From positions 868,001-932,000 of the forward strand of contig NZ_CP060397.1 of assembly GCF_015840715.1 (NCBI RefSeq): a DNA stretch of 64,000 nt. The letters run 5' to 3'. Positions 8,690 to 17,061 of the stretch are shown here, piece by piece. Origin of the DNA: Synechococcus sp. CBW1004. GTDB taxonomy: Bacteria; Cyanobacteriota; Cyanobacteriia; PCC-6307; Cyanobiaceae. Numbering within the stretch: the first letter of the stretch is position 1; every line of letters begins with the position of its first letter. A model generated the notes under the pieces. It worked only from the letters and a program-made list of their open reading frames with translations. It was not told the origin of the DNA and did no database searches. Both the position numbers and the translations under genes were made by a program.

Positions 8690-8714
8690 AAGGCGCCCCT
8701 ACACGGGGCGCCTT
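8690..8714 (+). terminator. Strong hairpin, probable terminator
   Basis: AAGGCGCCCC and GGGGCGCCTT form a perfect 10-bp stem with a 5-base TACAC loop. There is no clear upstream gene, so it may end a non-coding transcript from the 7.7-8.7 kb stretch. The following bases are not T-rich, so termination efficiency is uncertain. Confidence 0.5.
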
Positions 8715-8814
8715 CCTGATGCGCTGCCCCGGAGAGCCATGCAGATCCTGCATCAGGTGCCCAGGCCCTGCAGCCCAGTGGCAGGCTGGGCCGTTGCCTG
8801 GTTCGCCTCCCCTG

Positions 8815-8922
8815 ATGCCTTTGCTCCAGCGGTCAGACGCGCTGGTCGGCCTGGCGATCGTTGCCTGCTCCTCAGTCGCGGCCCTGGAACCTACGGGTGC
8901 TGCTCCTGGTGCCGGCTACAGG
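8815..8922 (+). pseudogene. Secreted staphylococcal-nuclease-like protein, piece 1 of 3 (signal peptide)
   Basis: Codons 1-36 from the ATG at 8815 encode a hydrophobic signal-like segment (ALVGLAIVACSSVAA). The gene stops at 8922, where IS sequence starts right after TACAGG. The next piece begins at 14173, after a second TACAGG at 14167-14172. With the third piece at 16310 the restored reading frame is 36+123+64 codons with no frame error. The original product is inferred to be an exported calcium-dependent nuclease of about 223 residues. Confidence 0.8.
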
Positions 8923-9023
8923 GGGACTCCTGAAAAAGATTCTCGGCCCATCGGCGCCGAATTCGTCCGTTTGCTTCGCGTTAATCAGGCCGGCAAGCGC
9001 CGTGACATCAAGTGGGCCAGATC

Positions 9024-9832
9024 TCAAAAGTCTGGCTTGCAGATGACCGCAGGAGCTCTGATCGCTGACCAGGCCATAAGAAAGCTGTAGATCCACCCAA
9101 AAAGAAGGGCAAAAAAGAGGCGCAGCAGCCTCAAGACCTTTTCCGCGCACATCACGACAAAGGCCATTGAGATGGAGGATTCGGCACCAGCTGGTAGACG
9201 AACCATGATCAGATCCAGGGAATACTTGCGCTTTCCATATCCAAAGACGCCTTCCACTTCATTGCGTCGAGCTTGATCAGATCGGAGCTGCTGCTTGTGT
9301 GCAGTGGTGACATCAGGATCCTTGGGCGGGCGGCCCAATCGCTTGCCGGAGAGGCGAATACCGTTCCTCATGCAGAAATGCCTATTCTTGGCCGTGATAT
9401 AAATCCGGTCGGCGCAGATGCGCTCTGGGTAAGGTCCTGTATCCAGCTTGTATTTTTCCGCCTGAGCGATCAGGTCTTCTCCTTCGTTGTAGGGGTTCCA
9501 GCTGATGCGGTGCAAGAACGGAAAGCCGTTTTGAACCGAAACACTGATTTTGGCACCAAACTCCACCGCAGCACGTGCTTTGCCTCGCACCATTGGGCGG
9601 ATATGGGTCTGCACAAGATTCACCAGGCGGTCTGGAATGCTGTTGGTCTGAGAGGCGAGCAGAAGGCCCTGCTGCCGCTCCAACTCGCTGCAGGCCAACA
9701 ACTTCTGCCACCAATGCCTCTTGAGCTCAGAAAGCCTTGCCCCACAGCCGATCAGAGCATCAATGGCTTTGAGATTCTGCCGCACATATCCAAGCTGATG
9801 TTTAATGGCAGCCTTCACTTTTCGGCGGCGTG
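9024..9832 (-). pseudogene. Type-A IS5-like transposase, C-terminal fragment
   Basis: About 270 residues match the C-terminal half of the intact transposase at 12501-14051. One visible difference is DTGPYPER against DTGSYPER. The 5' half is missing because the IS21-like terminus begins at 9833. The reading frame runs on into that sequence and picks up an ATG at 9938, but the fusion would lack the first catalytic Asp. The second Asp (ICADRIYI) and the Glu (NEVEGVFGYG) are still present. Confidence 0.85.
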
Positions 9833-9896
9833 TGATCCGCGTCAACCCCCTTGGCCGTTTCGCGACAACCAAGTTGGCCGGTGAGAGTCCCTGATC

Positions 9897-9930
9897 GCCC
9901 CCAGGTTGTCGCCGGCGACAACCTGGGGGC
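9897..9930. repeat. Perfect 34-bp palindrome in the IS21-like end
   Basis: Two 17-base arms, GCCCCCAGGTTGTCGCC and its exact complement, meet with no loop. An identical copy is at 38037-38070. Half-sites of the type GTTGTCG or CGACAAC recur around it (9871, 10008, 10134 regions). It is probably a transposase-binding or regulatory site of this IS rather than a terminator. Confidence 0.7.
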
Positions 9931-10163
9931 GGCGACATGAAAACTGAGCCACCTGCCTGCCAGAAGTCCGATCAGCACTGGCTTTTCGTGTTCGGCAGCA
10001 GACGACAACCCGGTTGGCCGGTACCGCTGGTGACTCTCCGCCCCAACCTCTGGCGGAGCGCACGAGCCGGCGGACCCCATAGTCCGCCGGCAGCGCGGAG
10101 CTCACCACCGGGGGCTGCGCTGATCGGCGCCAGGTTGTCGCCTCGCGTCAATGTCTCCTCGCC

Positions 10164-10970
10164 CTATCCCTGCTCCTTGCGCCGCCTCCCTGCGCGGCGT
10201 TCGGCATCGGCGCGGCGGTGGCTGTCGCCGCCGATCTCGACGATGTGGCAGTGATGCACCAGCCGATCCACCGCCGCGACGGTCATCGAGCTGCTGGGGA
10301 AGATCTCATCCCAGGCCGTGAACGGCTGATTGGCGGTGATCAGCAGCGATCGGCGCTCGTAGCGGTGGCAGATCAGCTCAAACAGCACACTGCTCTCCTG
10401 CTCATCGCGCCGCACATAGCCGATGTCATCGATCAGCAGCAGCGGGTAGCGATCCAGCCGCTCCAGTGCCTGCGGCAGGTTGTAGTCGGCGCGGGCCTTC
10501 TGCAGCTCCTGCACCAGTGCCGTGGCTGGGTAAAAGCGGCAGGGCTGATCCAACGCAATCTGCGCCAGGACGATGCCGATCGCCAGATGGGTCTTGCCGA
10601 CGCCGCTGGGGCCGAACAACAGCACGTTCTCACCCCGCTGCAGCCATTCGCTCTGGTGGGTCAGCCCCTCCAGCTCCTGCCATGGGCCGGCCTCGATTCT
10701 GCCGCTGTGGTCATAGTCCGCGAGCGCCTTGCTCCAGGGCAGCTGGGCCGAACGCAGCAGCCGTTGCTGGCGGGCCTGCTGGCGCTGCTCCACCTCCTGC
10801 TCGCAGAGGGAATAGAGAAATTGGCTGTGGCTCCAGCCCTCGGTCTCAGCTTGCGAGGCGATGCTCTGCCAGTGGGAGCGGATCCGTGCCAGCCGCAGCT
10901 GCCGCAACAGGATCGGCAGGGCGGCCTCCGCTGCCTGGGGCCTTGGCACGGAGGACGAGGAGATCGTCAT
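10164..10970 (-). CDS. istB: IstB-like ATP-binding protein of IS21 family
   Basis: 268 residues. The Walker A motif is GPSGVGKTHLA, Walker B is LLLIDDIGYV, and LLITANQPFTAWDEIF is the characteristic IstB block. IstB is an AAA+ ATPase that helps the IstA transposase and target choice. The N-terminal helical region (LPILLRQLRLARIRSHWQ) is complete, so this length is normal. The partner istA is truncated upstream, so the element is not autonomous. Confidence 0.93.
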   Translation of the reverse strand: MTISSSSVPRPQAAEAALPILLRQLRLARIRSHWQSIASQAETEGWSHSQFLYSLCEQEVEQRQQARQQRLLRSAQLPWSKALADYDHSGRIEAGPWQELEGLTHQSEWLQRGENVLLFGPSGVGKTHLAIGIVLAQIALDQPCRFYPATALVQELQKARADYNLPQALERLDRYPLLLIDDIGYVRRDEQESSVLFELICHRYERRSLLITANQPFTAWDEIFPSSSMTVAAVDRLVHHCHIVEIGGDSHRRADAERRAGRRRKEQG

Positions 10971-11133
10971 AGCTCTGCAGGGGGTGTTGAGGGATGCGTT
11001 GCGTGGGCAGGGGGCGATGGGGCGGCAACCGGAAGCGTTGCTGCAGCGCCGCCAGCGACAGCCCCTGCCGTTGGTGGGCCTTTTCCAGCCAGGTCAGAAC
11101 TGGCTCGTAACCGGCCAGCCGGCAGCCCACGTA
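10846..11133 (-). pseudogene. IstA transposase, C-terminal fragment
   Basis: The frame has LAGYEPVLTWLEKAHQRQG, ALQQRF and PQHPLQSYDDLL, the usual end of IstA just before and overlapping istB. The 5' portion with the catalytic core is absent because the type-A element begins at 11134. The upstream end of istA is not found on the far side of that element, so the sequence was lost rather than merely interrupted. Confidence 0.7.
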
Positions 11134-11219
11134 GGGACTCCTGAAAAAGATTCTCGGCCCATCGGCGCCGAATTCGTCCGTTTGCTTCGCGTTAATCAGG
11201 CCGGCAAGCGCCGTGACAT

Positions 11220-12475
11220 CAGGGCCCATTAGAAGTCTGTCCCAGTAGCCCTGGCGGGGCCTCTGCCGCAGCGGTTTGCTGGTCAGGTCTTGCCTCTCAC
11301 CGTTGGCCACGCCACTCCTGAACCCTGCTGCTGCAACCGATCTGATCAGCTTCCTCAAGGCGCTGCCCGACTGCCGCATGCGGCGCGGGGTGCGCTTCCC
11401 GCATTGGTGGATGCTGCTGGTGGCGATCCTGGCCATCCTGAGCAACCAGGGTTCGCTGATGGGGATGGAGCGATTCGCCAAGCGGCATCGCAAGACCCTC
11501 AACGAGCTGCTCGGTACCCACATCGCCAAGCCGCCGTCGGACTCGACCTTCCGGTTGCTGCTGGCTCAGCTTGATGTGGAGGGCTTTGAGAACCTGCTGC
11601 AGCAGTGGATGGCATCCCAGCCAGGCGTGACTGAGTCCGTCGAGACCCTGGTCTGCGACGGCAAGACGCTGCGGGGCTCCATCGCTGAGAACGCTTCCGG
11701 CGCAGCGCGTTTCATTGCCCAGGTGAGCCTCTACTCGAACACGCTGGGCGTGGCGATCGCCCAGAGCACCTACGCCACCGACGCCGGCGGAGAAATCGCG
11801 ACCCTGCGGCAGCTCCTCGATCGCGTGGAGCTGGAAGGACTTTTGGTTCAAGCGGACGCGCTGCATGCGAACCGCCCTTTTTCCTCTACCTCGAGCAGCG
11901 TGGCGCCGACTTCATGATCGCGGTCAAGCACAGTCGCCGCAAGGGGTTTCGGATGATCCGCGATCGGCTGACCTACGGCCGGCAGGTGCCGTTTCAGACC
12001 AGCAAGCGAGAACGCAAACGCGGCCGTGATCTCACCTGGACCCTGCGCGGCATGCCGGCTCCCCCGTGGGTAGTGGAGAACTGGCCAGGCAGCGCCACGA
12101 TCCTGGCGGTCCGCTGCAAGGGCATCCGCGAGGGCGAGCCCATCGATGAGACCCATTACTACGTCACGAGTCTCAGGACAACGGCGCTGGCTCTGCTGCA
12201 GCACGTCCGCGACCGCTGGTCCATCGAGAATTCCTGGCACTGGCCCCGCGACACCCAGCTCAGGGAAGACGCGCATCGCTACCGCGAGTCCAATGGCGTT
12301 CGCATCCTGGCCACGCTCCGCAGCCTGGCGATGAATGCCCTGCGCCTGGGTGACTTCTGGTCCATCACCGAGGGCCTTGCCGCTCTGGCCCATGACGTCA
12401 GGGGACTTCTGGCACTGCTGGGTTGGCGAGAACCGGCTCAGACACTCAGTTCGGCTTGACTTCTAATGAGCCCTG
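11220..12475 (+). mobile_element. ISAs1-family insertion sequence, 1256 bp, 10-bp target duplication
   Basis: The ends are CAGGGCCCATTAGAAGTC and, inverted, CAGGGCTCATTAGAAGTC (one mismatch). Both sides carry GCCGTGACAT (11210-11219 and 12476-12485), a 10-bp duplication that fits the family's 8-10 bp. It inserted into the type-A element between its end and its transposase gene, and is the most recent event in this nest. Confidence 0.92.
11276..12459 (+). pseudogene. ISAs1-family transposase with frameshift
   Basis: Residues 1-205 read from 11276 (FLKALPDCRMRRGVRFPHWW, LVCDGKTLRGS, AGGEIATLRQLLD, LLVQADALHANRPF). The rest reads in another frame to 12459 (FMIAVKHSRRKGF, THYYVTSL, VRDRWSIENSWHWPRD, NALRL). 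The shift lies in the T run near 11878-11882, where one more T would restore a continuous 390-residue protein. Family members normally have one frame, so it is inactive or a base-call error. Catalytic DG, D and E motifs are all present. Confidence 0.85.
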
Positions 12476-12500
12476 GCCGTGACATCAAGTGGGCCAGATC

Positions 12501-14051
12501 TCAAAAGTCTGGCTTGCAGATGACCGCAGGAGCTCTGATCGCTGACCAGGCCATAAGAAAGCTGTAGATCCACCCAAAAAGAAGGGCAAAAAAGAGGCGC
12601 AGCAGCCTCAAGACCTTTTCCGCGCACATCACGACAAAGGCCATTGAGATGGAGGATTCGGCACCAGCTGGTAGACGAACCATGATCAGATCCAGGGAAT
12701 ACTTGCGCTTTCCATATCCAAAGACGCCTTCCACTTCATTGCGTCGAGCTTGATCAGATCGGAGCTGCTGCTTGTGTGCAGTGGTGACATCAGGATCCTT
12801 GGGCGGGCGGCCCAATCGCTTGCCGGAGAGGCGAATACCGTTCCTCATGCAGAAATGCCTATTCTTGGCCGTGATATAAATCCGGTCGGCGCAGATGCGC
12901 TCTGGGTAAGATCCTGTATCCAGCTTGTATTTTTCCGCCTGAGCGATCAGGTCTTCTCCTTCGTTGTAGGGGTTCCAGCTGATGCGGTGCAAGAACGGAA
13001 AGCCGTTTTGAACCGAAACACTGATTTTGGCACCAAACTCCACCGCAGCACGTGCTTTGCCTCGCACCATTGGGCGGATATGGGTCTGCACAAGATTCAC
13101 CAGGCGGTCTGGAATGCTGTTGGTCTGAGAGGCGAGCAGAAGGCCCTGCTGCCGCTCCAACTCGCTGCAGGCCAACAACTTCTGCCACCAATGCCTCTTG
13201 AGCTCAGAAAGCCTTGCCCCACAGCCGATCAGAGCATCAATGGCTTTGAGATTCTGCCGCACATATCCAAGCTGATGTTTAATGGCAGCCTTCACTTTTC
13301 GGCGGCGTGGCCGTTTTTGCTTCGCCACTCTCAGGAAATGAGCACGAGCAAGGCCACGGTCGTAGCGAGGTCGATGTCTCCTGAATCCCGATGACTGACT
13401 GCACAGATCATCAATGACTCGCTCGGTCGTTGTGCGAGCCTCGCTGAGGAGCCTGAGGTCTCTGGGATAGGTAATGTCGGCAGGAGTGCAACTAGCATCA
13501 ATCGTGAGAGTGCCCCAATTCTTTCCTTCTGGCCAGTCAGCAGGCTTGATCAACGCATCAAGTTCCAGCTGAGCGCCTCCTCCTCTGGAATCAGGATCAT
13601 CATGGTCGTCATCGTCTGCTACCTGAGCAAGTGCTTCCAGAAGGATCTCTTTGCCGCGCTGCACCACCAGCTCATTGATACGGCGCAGATCCTCGTCAGA
13701 AAAGCGTTTGCGAAAATGCACCATCATCGAGGCATCAAACGGTGCCTTGGCTGTGTAACCCGCAAAGCCGAGAAAGAACTGCATATAGGCGTTCTCTCTG
13801 ATCTGATGGACAGTCTCTTCGTCGGTTAACCCCAACTTCTGTTTGATGTAGAGAGCACCAAAGGCCATCCGCACTGATTTGGCTGGAGCGCCAATTGTGG
13901 CGTTGAATTGAGGGGCATAGGCTTGTTCCAGCTCATCCCATGGCATCAGCCCCTCCAGTTGAACCCAGCGATTCTCGGGATCAAGTGTGCCGCCAAATGG
14001 CAGGTGGAACTCCTTGATTGAGATCTGACCGTTATTGTGCCTCCGGTACAT
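12501..14051 (-). CDS. Type-A IS5-like transposase
   Basis: 516 residues, the full length for this group. The N-terminal region is DUF772-like (FHLPFGGTLDPENRW, MPWDELEQAYAPQF, AFGALYIKQKLGLTDEETV). The DDE core has LTIDASCTPADI (first Asp), ICADRIYITAKNR (second Asp) and NEVEGVFGYGKRKYSL (Glu). It looks functional. Types B and C in this window are relatives with the same architecture and clearly different sequence. Confidence 0.9.
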   Translation of the reverse strand: MYRRHNNGQISIKEFHLPFGGTLDPENRWVQLEGLMPWDELEQAYAPQFNATIGAPAKSVRMAFGALYIKQKLGLTDEETVHQIRENAYMQFFLGFAGYTAKAPFDASMMVHFRKRFSDEDLRRINELVVQRGKEILLEALAQVADDDDHDDPDSRGGGAQLELDALIKPADWPEGKNWGTLTIDASCTPADITYPRDLRLLSEARTTTERVIDDLCSQSSGFRRHRPRYDRGLARAHFLRVAKQKRPRRRKVKAAIKHQLGYVRQNLKAIDALIGCGARLSELKRHWWQKLLACSELERQQGLLLASQTNSIPDRLVNLVQTHIRPMVRGKARAAVEFGAKISVSVQNGFPFLHRISWNPYNEGEDLIAQAEKYKLDTGSYPERICADRIYITAKNRHFCMRNGIRLSGKRLGRPPKDPDVTTAHKQQLRSDQARRNEVEGVFGYGKRKYSLDLIMVRLPAGAESSISMAFVVMCAEKVLRLLRLFFALLFGWIYSFLMAWSAIRAPAVICKPDF

Positions 14052-14172
14052 CTGGAGTGATCAGGAGTAAAGGCAATCACGGATTGCCTGGTTCACGGCC
14101 ATTTTAGCGGCTTCTCATGCTTGAGACCAGCCGCGGCGCAATGGATCTGGATTTTTCAGGAGTCCCTACAGG

Positions 14173-14541
14173 GCCACGGTCATTTCCGTCGGGGATGGCG
14201 ACACCTTGCGGGTCAGCAACGCCGGCCGCCCAATCACCATCCGGCTGGCCTGCATCGACGCCCCCGAGACGGCGCAGAGCCCCTATGGCCAGCAGTCCCG
14301 CGCCTACCTGCAGCAGCGCCTGCCCCCTGGCCGCCAGGTGAGCATCCTTCCCCACACCACCGACCGCTACGGCCGCACCGTCGCCGAGGTGATCAGCGAC
14401 ATCAACATCAACCTGGAGATGGTGGAAGACGGCCAGGCGTTCGCCTATCGCCGCTACCTGAGCGGCTGCAACGCCAAGGAGTACCTCGATGCCGAATACC
14501 GGGCCAGTCGGCACCGCTATGGGGTGTGGCAGGTGCAAGGA
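14173..14541 (+). pseudogene. Staphylococcal-nuclease-like protein, piece 2 of 3 (catalytic domain)
   Basis: 123 codons in frame with piece 1. They encode ISVGDGDTLRV, then IRLACIDAPETAQSPYGQQS (the SNase core Asp and Arg region), DRYGRTVAEVI and the YRASRHRYGVWQ end. The piece is bounded by TACAGG on its left (type-A block) and CAAGGA on its right (type-B element). SNase-type nucleases cut DNA and RNA with calcium, usually outside the cell. Confidence 0.85.
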
Positions 14542-16303
14542 GGGACTCCTGAAAAACGACTCGCGTGCCTCACTGGGGCAAGCCGACGAACAGGGGTGAT
14601 GGCAGCTCGAATCCGCGGCTTTACAGCAACCGGCGATTCGGCTGCCTCAAACTGGCAAATGCTTCTTGGCGCCACCAAGAGCCAGCCAAGACGTTGTAAC
14701 GCACAAAAACCAGGAATAAATCGCGACAAAAAAGAGGCGGAGGAGCCTCAGGATCTTCTCGGCACACATCACCAGGAATGCCATCGAGATCGTCGTTTCT
14801 GCACCCTGAGGCAGGCGAGCCATGATCAACTGAAGTGAATACTTGCGCTTCCCTGAACCAAAGACACCCTCAACCTCGTTTCGCTTGCGCTGGTCAGCGC
14901 TGAGCTGCTGCTTGTGCACAGCGTTGACTCCTGGATCCTTCGGTGGCCTCCCAAGTCGTTTGCCAGATAGTCGGATATTGTTCCTCGTACAGAAGTTTCG
15001 ATTCTTAGTGTTGATGTAGATGCGATCGGCGCAGATGCGCTCAGGGTAGCAGCCATGCTCTCGCTTGTACTTCTTGGCTTGTGAAATCAAGTCTTCGGAC
15101 TCATTGTACGGATCCCAGCTGATCCTGTGAAGGAAGGCAAAGCCATTGCGCACGGAAACACTAATTTTGGCACCAAACTCAAAAGCGGCTCTTGCTTTGC
15201 CACGAGCAATGGGGCGAACATGTCGCTGAATCAAGTTGACGATGCGGTCGGGCATGCTGCGTGTCTTGGAGTACAGCAAGATCGTCTGCTGTCGGTGCAG
15301 CTCACTGATCACGAGAAGCTTCTTCCACCAATGCGTCTTGAGACCCGAAAGGCTTGCGCCAGAGGCGATCAGGGCATCGATGGCATCAAGATTGCGCTGC
15401 AGGTAGTCGAGCTGGCGGCGTATTGCGGCTTTTGTTTTGCGACGACGTGGCTTTTTCTGCTTGGCGACATTGAGGAAAGCAGCACGCGCCCTGCCTCGAT
15501 CATATCGAGGCTTATGCTTACGCAGATCTGGGTGCTGACTGCGCAGATCATCAATGATTCGTTCGGTTGACTCCCTCGCCTCATTGAGTAGCTTCAGATC
15601 AGTGGGATAGGTGATGTCGGCTGGCGTGCAAGAGGCATCGATGGTCAATGTTCCCCAGTTCTTGTCCTCGGGCCAATCTGCTGGCTTCACGAAATCGTCA
15701 ATGGAGATCTGGGTTCCAGCATCAACACTTGGATCGTCGGGGTGGTCGTCATCTTGCCGTGACGACACAGCCTCGATCACCATGGCCTTACCGCGTTCTG
15801 CAATCAGTTCGTTGATCCGCTTGAGGTCATCCTCTGAGAAACGCTTGCGGAAATGCACCATCATCGACGGGTCGAATGGTGATTTACTGGTGTAGCCGGC
15901 AAAACCCAAAAAATACTGCATGTATGCATTTTCTCGGATCTGCTCGACGGTTTCCTCATCGCTCAAGCCAAGGCGCTGCTTAATGAACAGCGCACCAAAT
16001 GCCAATCTCACAGACTTCGCGGGGGCACCAGTCGTGGGGCTGAACTGAGGGGCATACGTTTCTTCCAGCTCTTCCCATGGCATCAGAGAGGAGAAGATCA
16101 CCCAGCGGTTGTCCGGGTCCAATGTTCCGCCAAAAGGGAGATGGAACGCCTCGATTGAAAGCTGCCCGTTATGGTGTTTCCGGTACATCTACTGGGTTGA
16201 ACAGTTGCAGCAATCATCGATTGCCCCTTGCAAGGCCAGTTTAGCGAGCCTCGACCGCTGAAACCAGCTGCGCTGCAGTCGATCTGGCTTTTTCAGGAGT
16301 CCC
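14542..16303 (-). mobile_element. Type-B IS5-like element, copy 1, 1762 bp, 6-bp target duplication
   Basis: The ends are GGGACTCCTGAAAAA-type inverted repeats shared with type A. The flanks are CAAGGA at 14536-14541 and 16304-16309. It is inserted in the nuclease gene. Copy 2 at 41383-43144 has exactly the same length. Confidence 0.93.
14647..16188 (-). CDS. Type-B IS5-like transposase, copy 1
   Basis: 513 residues, complete. The motifs are FHLPFGGTLDPDNRW, LTIDASCTPADITYPTDL, ICADRIYINTKNRNF and NEVEGVFGSGKRKYSL. It differs from copy 2 (41488-43029) at only a few residues, for example N against R in MYRKHHN/R and LDAIDAL against LDVIDAL, so the expansion was recent. The region is noticeably less GC-rich than the host genes. 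Confidence 0.93.
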   Translation of the reverse strand: MYRKHHNGQLSIEAFHLPFGGTLDPDNRWVIFSSLMPWEELEETYAPQFSPTTGAPAKSVRLAFGALFIKQRLGLSDEETVEQIRENAYMQYFLGFAGYTSKSPFDPSMMVHFRKRFSEDDLKRINELIAERGKAMVIEAVSSRQDDDHPDDPSVDAGTQISIDDFVKPADWPEDKNWGTLTIDASCTPADITYPTDLKLLNEARESTERIIDDLRSQHPDLRKHKPRYDRGRARAAFLNVAKQKKPRRRKTKAAIRRQLDYLQRNLDAIDALIASGASLSGLKTHWWKKLLVISELHRQQTILLYSKTRSMPDRIVNLIQRHVRPIARGKARAAFEFGAKISVSVRNGFAFLHRISWDPYNESEDLISQAKKYKREHGCYPERICADRIYINTKNRNFCTRNNIRLSGKRLGRPPKDPGVNAVHKQQLSADQRKRNEVEGVFGSGKRKYSLQLIMARLPQGAETTISMAFLVMCAEKILRLLRLFFVAIYSWFLCVTTSWLALGGAKKHLPV

Positions 16304-16309
16304 CAAGGA

Positions 16310-16504
16310 GGTATCACTCGCCCTTGGGACTTCCGCCATGGGCGCAGCGCTGCCGTGACACCGGATGGCACCACGCCCGGTGGCCGCCGCTATCGCTGCA
16401 AGGAGATCGGTTCCTACGCCCGAGCCCAGGAGCTGCTGCACCAGGGGCACACCTATCTGGACAGCAACGACGATGGGGAGGCCTGTGAGTCCTTACGCCG
16501 TTGA
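16310..16504 (+). pseudogene. Staphylococcal-nuclease-like protein, piece 3 of 3 (Excalibur-like tail)
   Basis: 64 codons and a TGA, in frame with piece 2 after CAAGGA. The tail RYRCKEIGSYARAQELL and YLDSNDDGEACESL resembles the Excalibur calcium-binding motif (DxDxDGxxCE), often found at the end of secreted SNase-like proteins. This confirms that the three pieces were one gene. Confidence 0.8.
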
Positions 16505-17061
16505 GGTCCACCTGGAATAGCTTCCATTCGAGAACCTCCACCCAACAGCACAAATGACTGCCCGGGTGGCGTCACTGAACATGCTTTCTTTGGACTAGGA
16601 GTGCTCGGGAAAGAACGGCTCTGATTGTGTTCCTCCTGTACCACTCGCGGCACAGATTCATCACCACAAACTGGGTCCAATGCCATTCGCGTGCATTGGG
16701 TCGCTCGCAAGAGCCTTGATGGCGTCGCACAAAGTCGCAGAAAAAAGTTTGCGCGACCCCCTTCTCTCCTGGATTTGCGTTATGCCGTAAAATAGCAAAA
16801 GCGCTCGACAAATTTGCGTGGGCACAAGATTTCTATACATGCTAGTCAATTGCTTTTGGCGGGATTTAAATATTGCGAGAATCCTGCTCATGGGAGCAAT
16901 CTTGTAACCGGCGGCCTTGGCGAGTTCGCTCCTGAAGCGGCCAATCTCTTCTGAATCATAGCTACATTTAATCGCAATAATAATCTCAGATTTGCCCTGA
17001 CCTTCTAGGTCAAGGGTAGCAGTCAGCAGGGCGCTCGCAGTTAGCCGAGAGCGCCTAGCTG
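16505..17061 (-). other. Fragment of an unrecognised gene beside the type-C element
   Basis: On the minus strand, 17055 to about 16661 encodes a protein-like stretch (LDLEGQGKSEIIIAIKCSYD, EEIGRFRSELAKAAGYKIAP, MYRNLVPTQICRALLLFYG). Its 5' end lies in the IS, so the true start is lost. Another frame continues to about 16572. Composition is AT-richer than the neighbours. It is probably a transferred gene fragment. I cannot name it. Confidence 0.4.

Larger units (their letters stand above)
9833..11133 (-). mobile_element. IS21-like element, istB end
   Basis: The fragment begins with TGATCCGCGTCAACCC at 9833 and holds istB plus the last part of istA. It ends where the type-A element starts at 11134. 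The first 436 bases (to 10268) recur inverted at 37699-38134 with the same outer boundary, so 9833 is a true element end. This end region contains a CGACATGAAAACTGAGCCAC repeat (9932-9951) also seen in the IS21 end at 28.6 kb, and several GTTGTCG copies. Confidence 0.75.
8923..14166. mobile_element. Composite block bounded by two type-A IS5-like elements, 6-bp target duplication TACAGG
   Basis: The outer ends are GGGACTCCTGAAAAA at 8923 and its inverted match ending at 14166. Both are flanked by TACAGG (8917-8922, 14167-14172). Inside are a left-end fragment of a type-A element (8923-9832), an IS21-like fragment (9833-11133) and a whole type-A element (11134-14166) that is itself split by an ISAs1-like element. 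Shared duplications at the outermost ends mean either that the block jumped as a unit or that a single insertion later became duplicated by recombination. Confidence 0.75.
11134..14166 (-). mobile_element. Type-A IS5-like element, whole but split by an ISAs1-like element
   Basis: Terminal inverted repeats are GGGACTCCTGAAAAA. Without the inserted ISAs1-like element and one copy of its target duplication the length is 1767 bp. The left 86 bases (11134-11219) match 8923-9008 exactly. The transposase itself is downstream of the insertion and intact. Confidence 0.85.

Noticed and set aside
9897-9930. The 34-bp palindrome as a transcription terminator
   Set aside because: It has no loop and no T tract, it is inside an IS terminus and it is repeated with that terminus at 38 kb.
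11276-12459. Programmed frameshifting as normal biology of the ISAs1-like element
   Set aside because: The family normally encodes its transposase in one frame, and a one-base loss in a T run explains the break.
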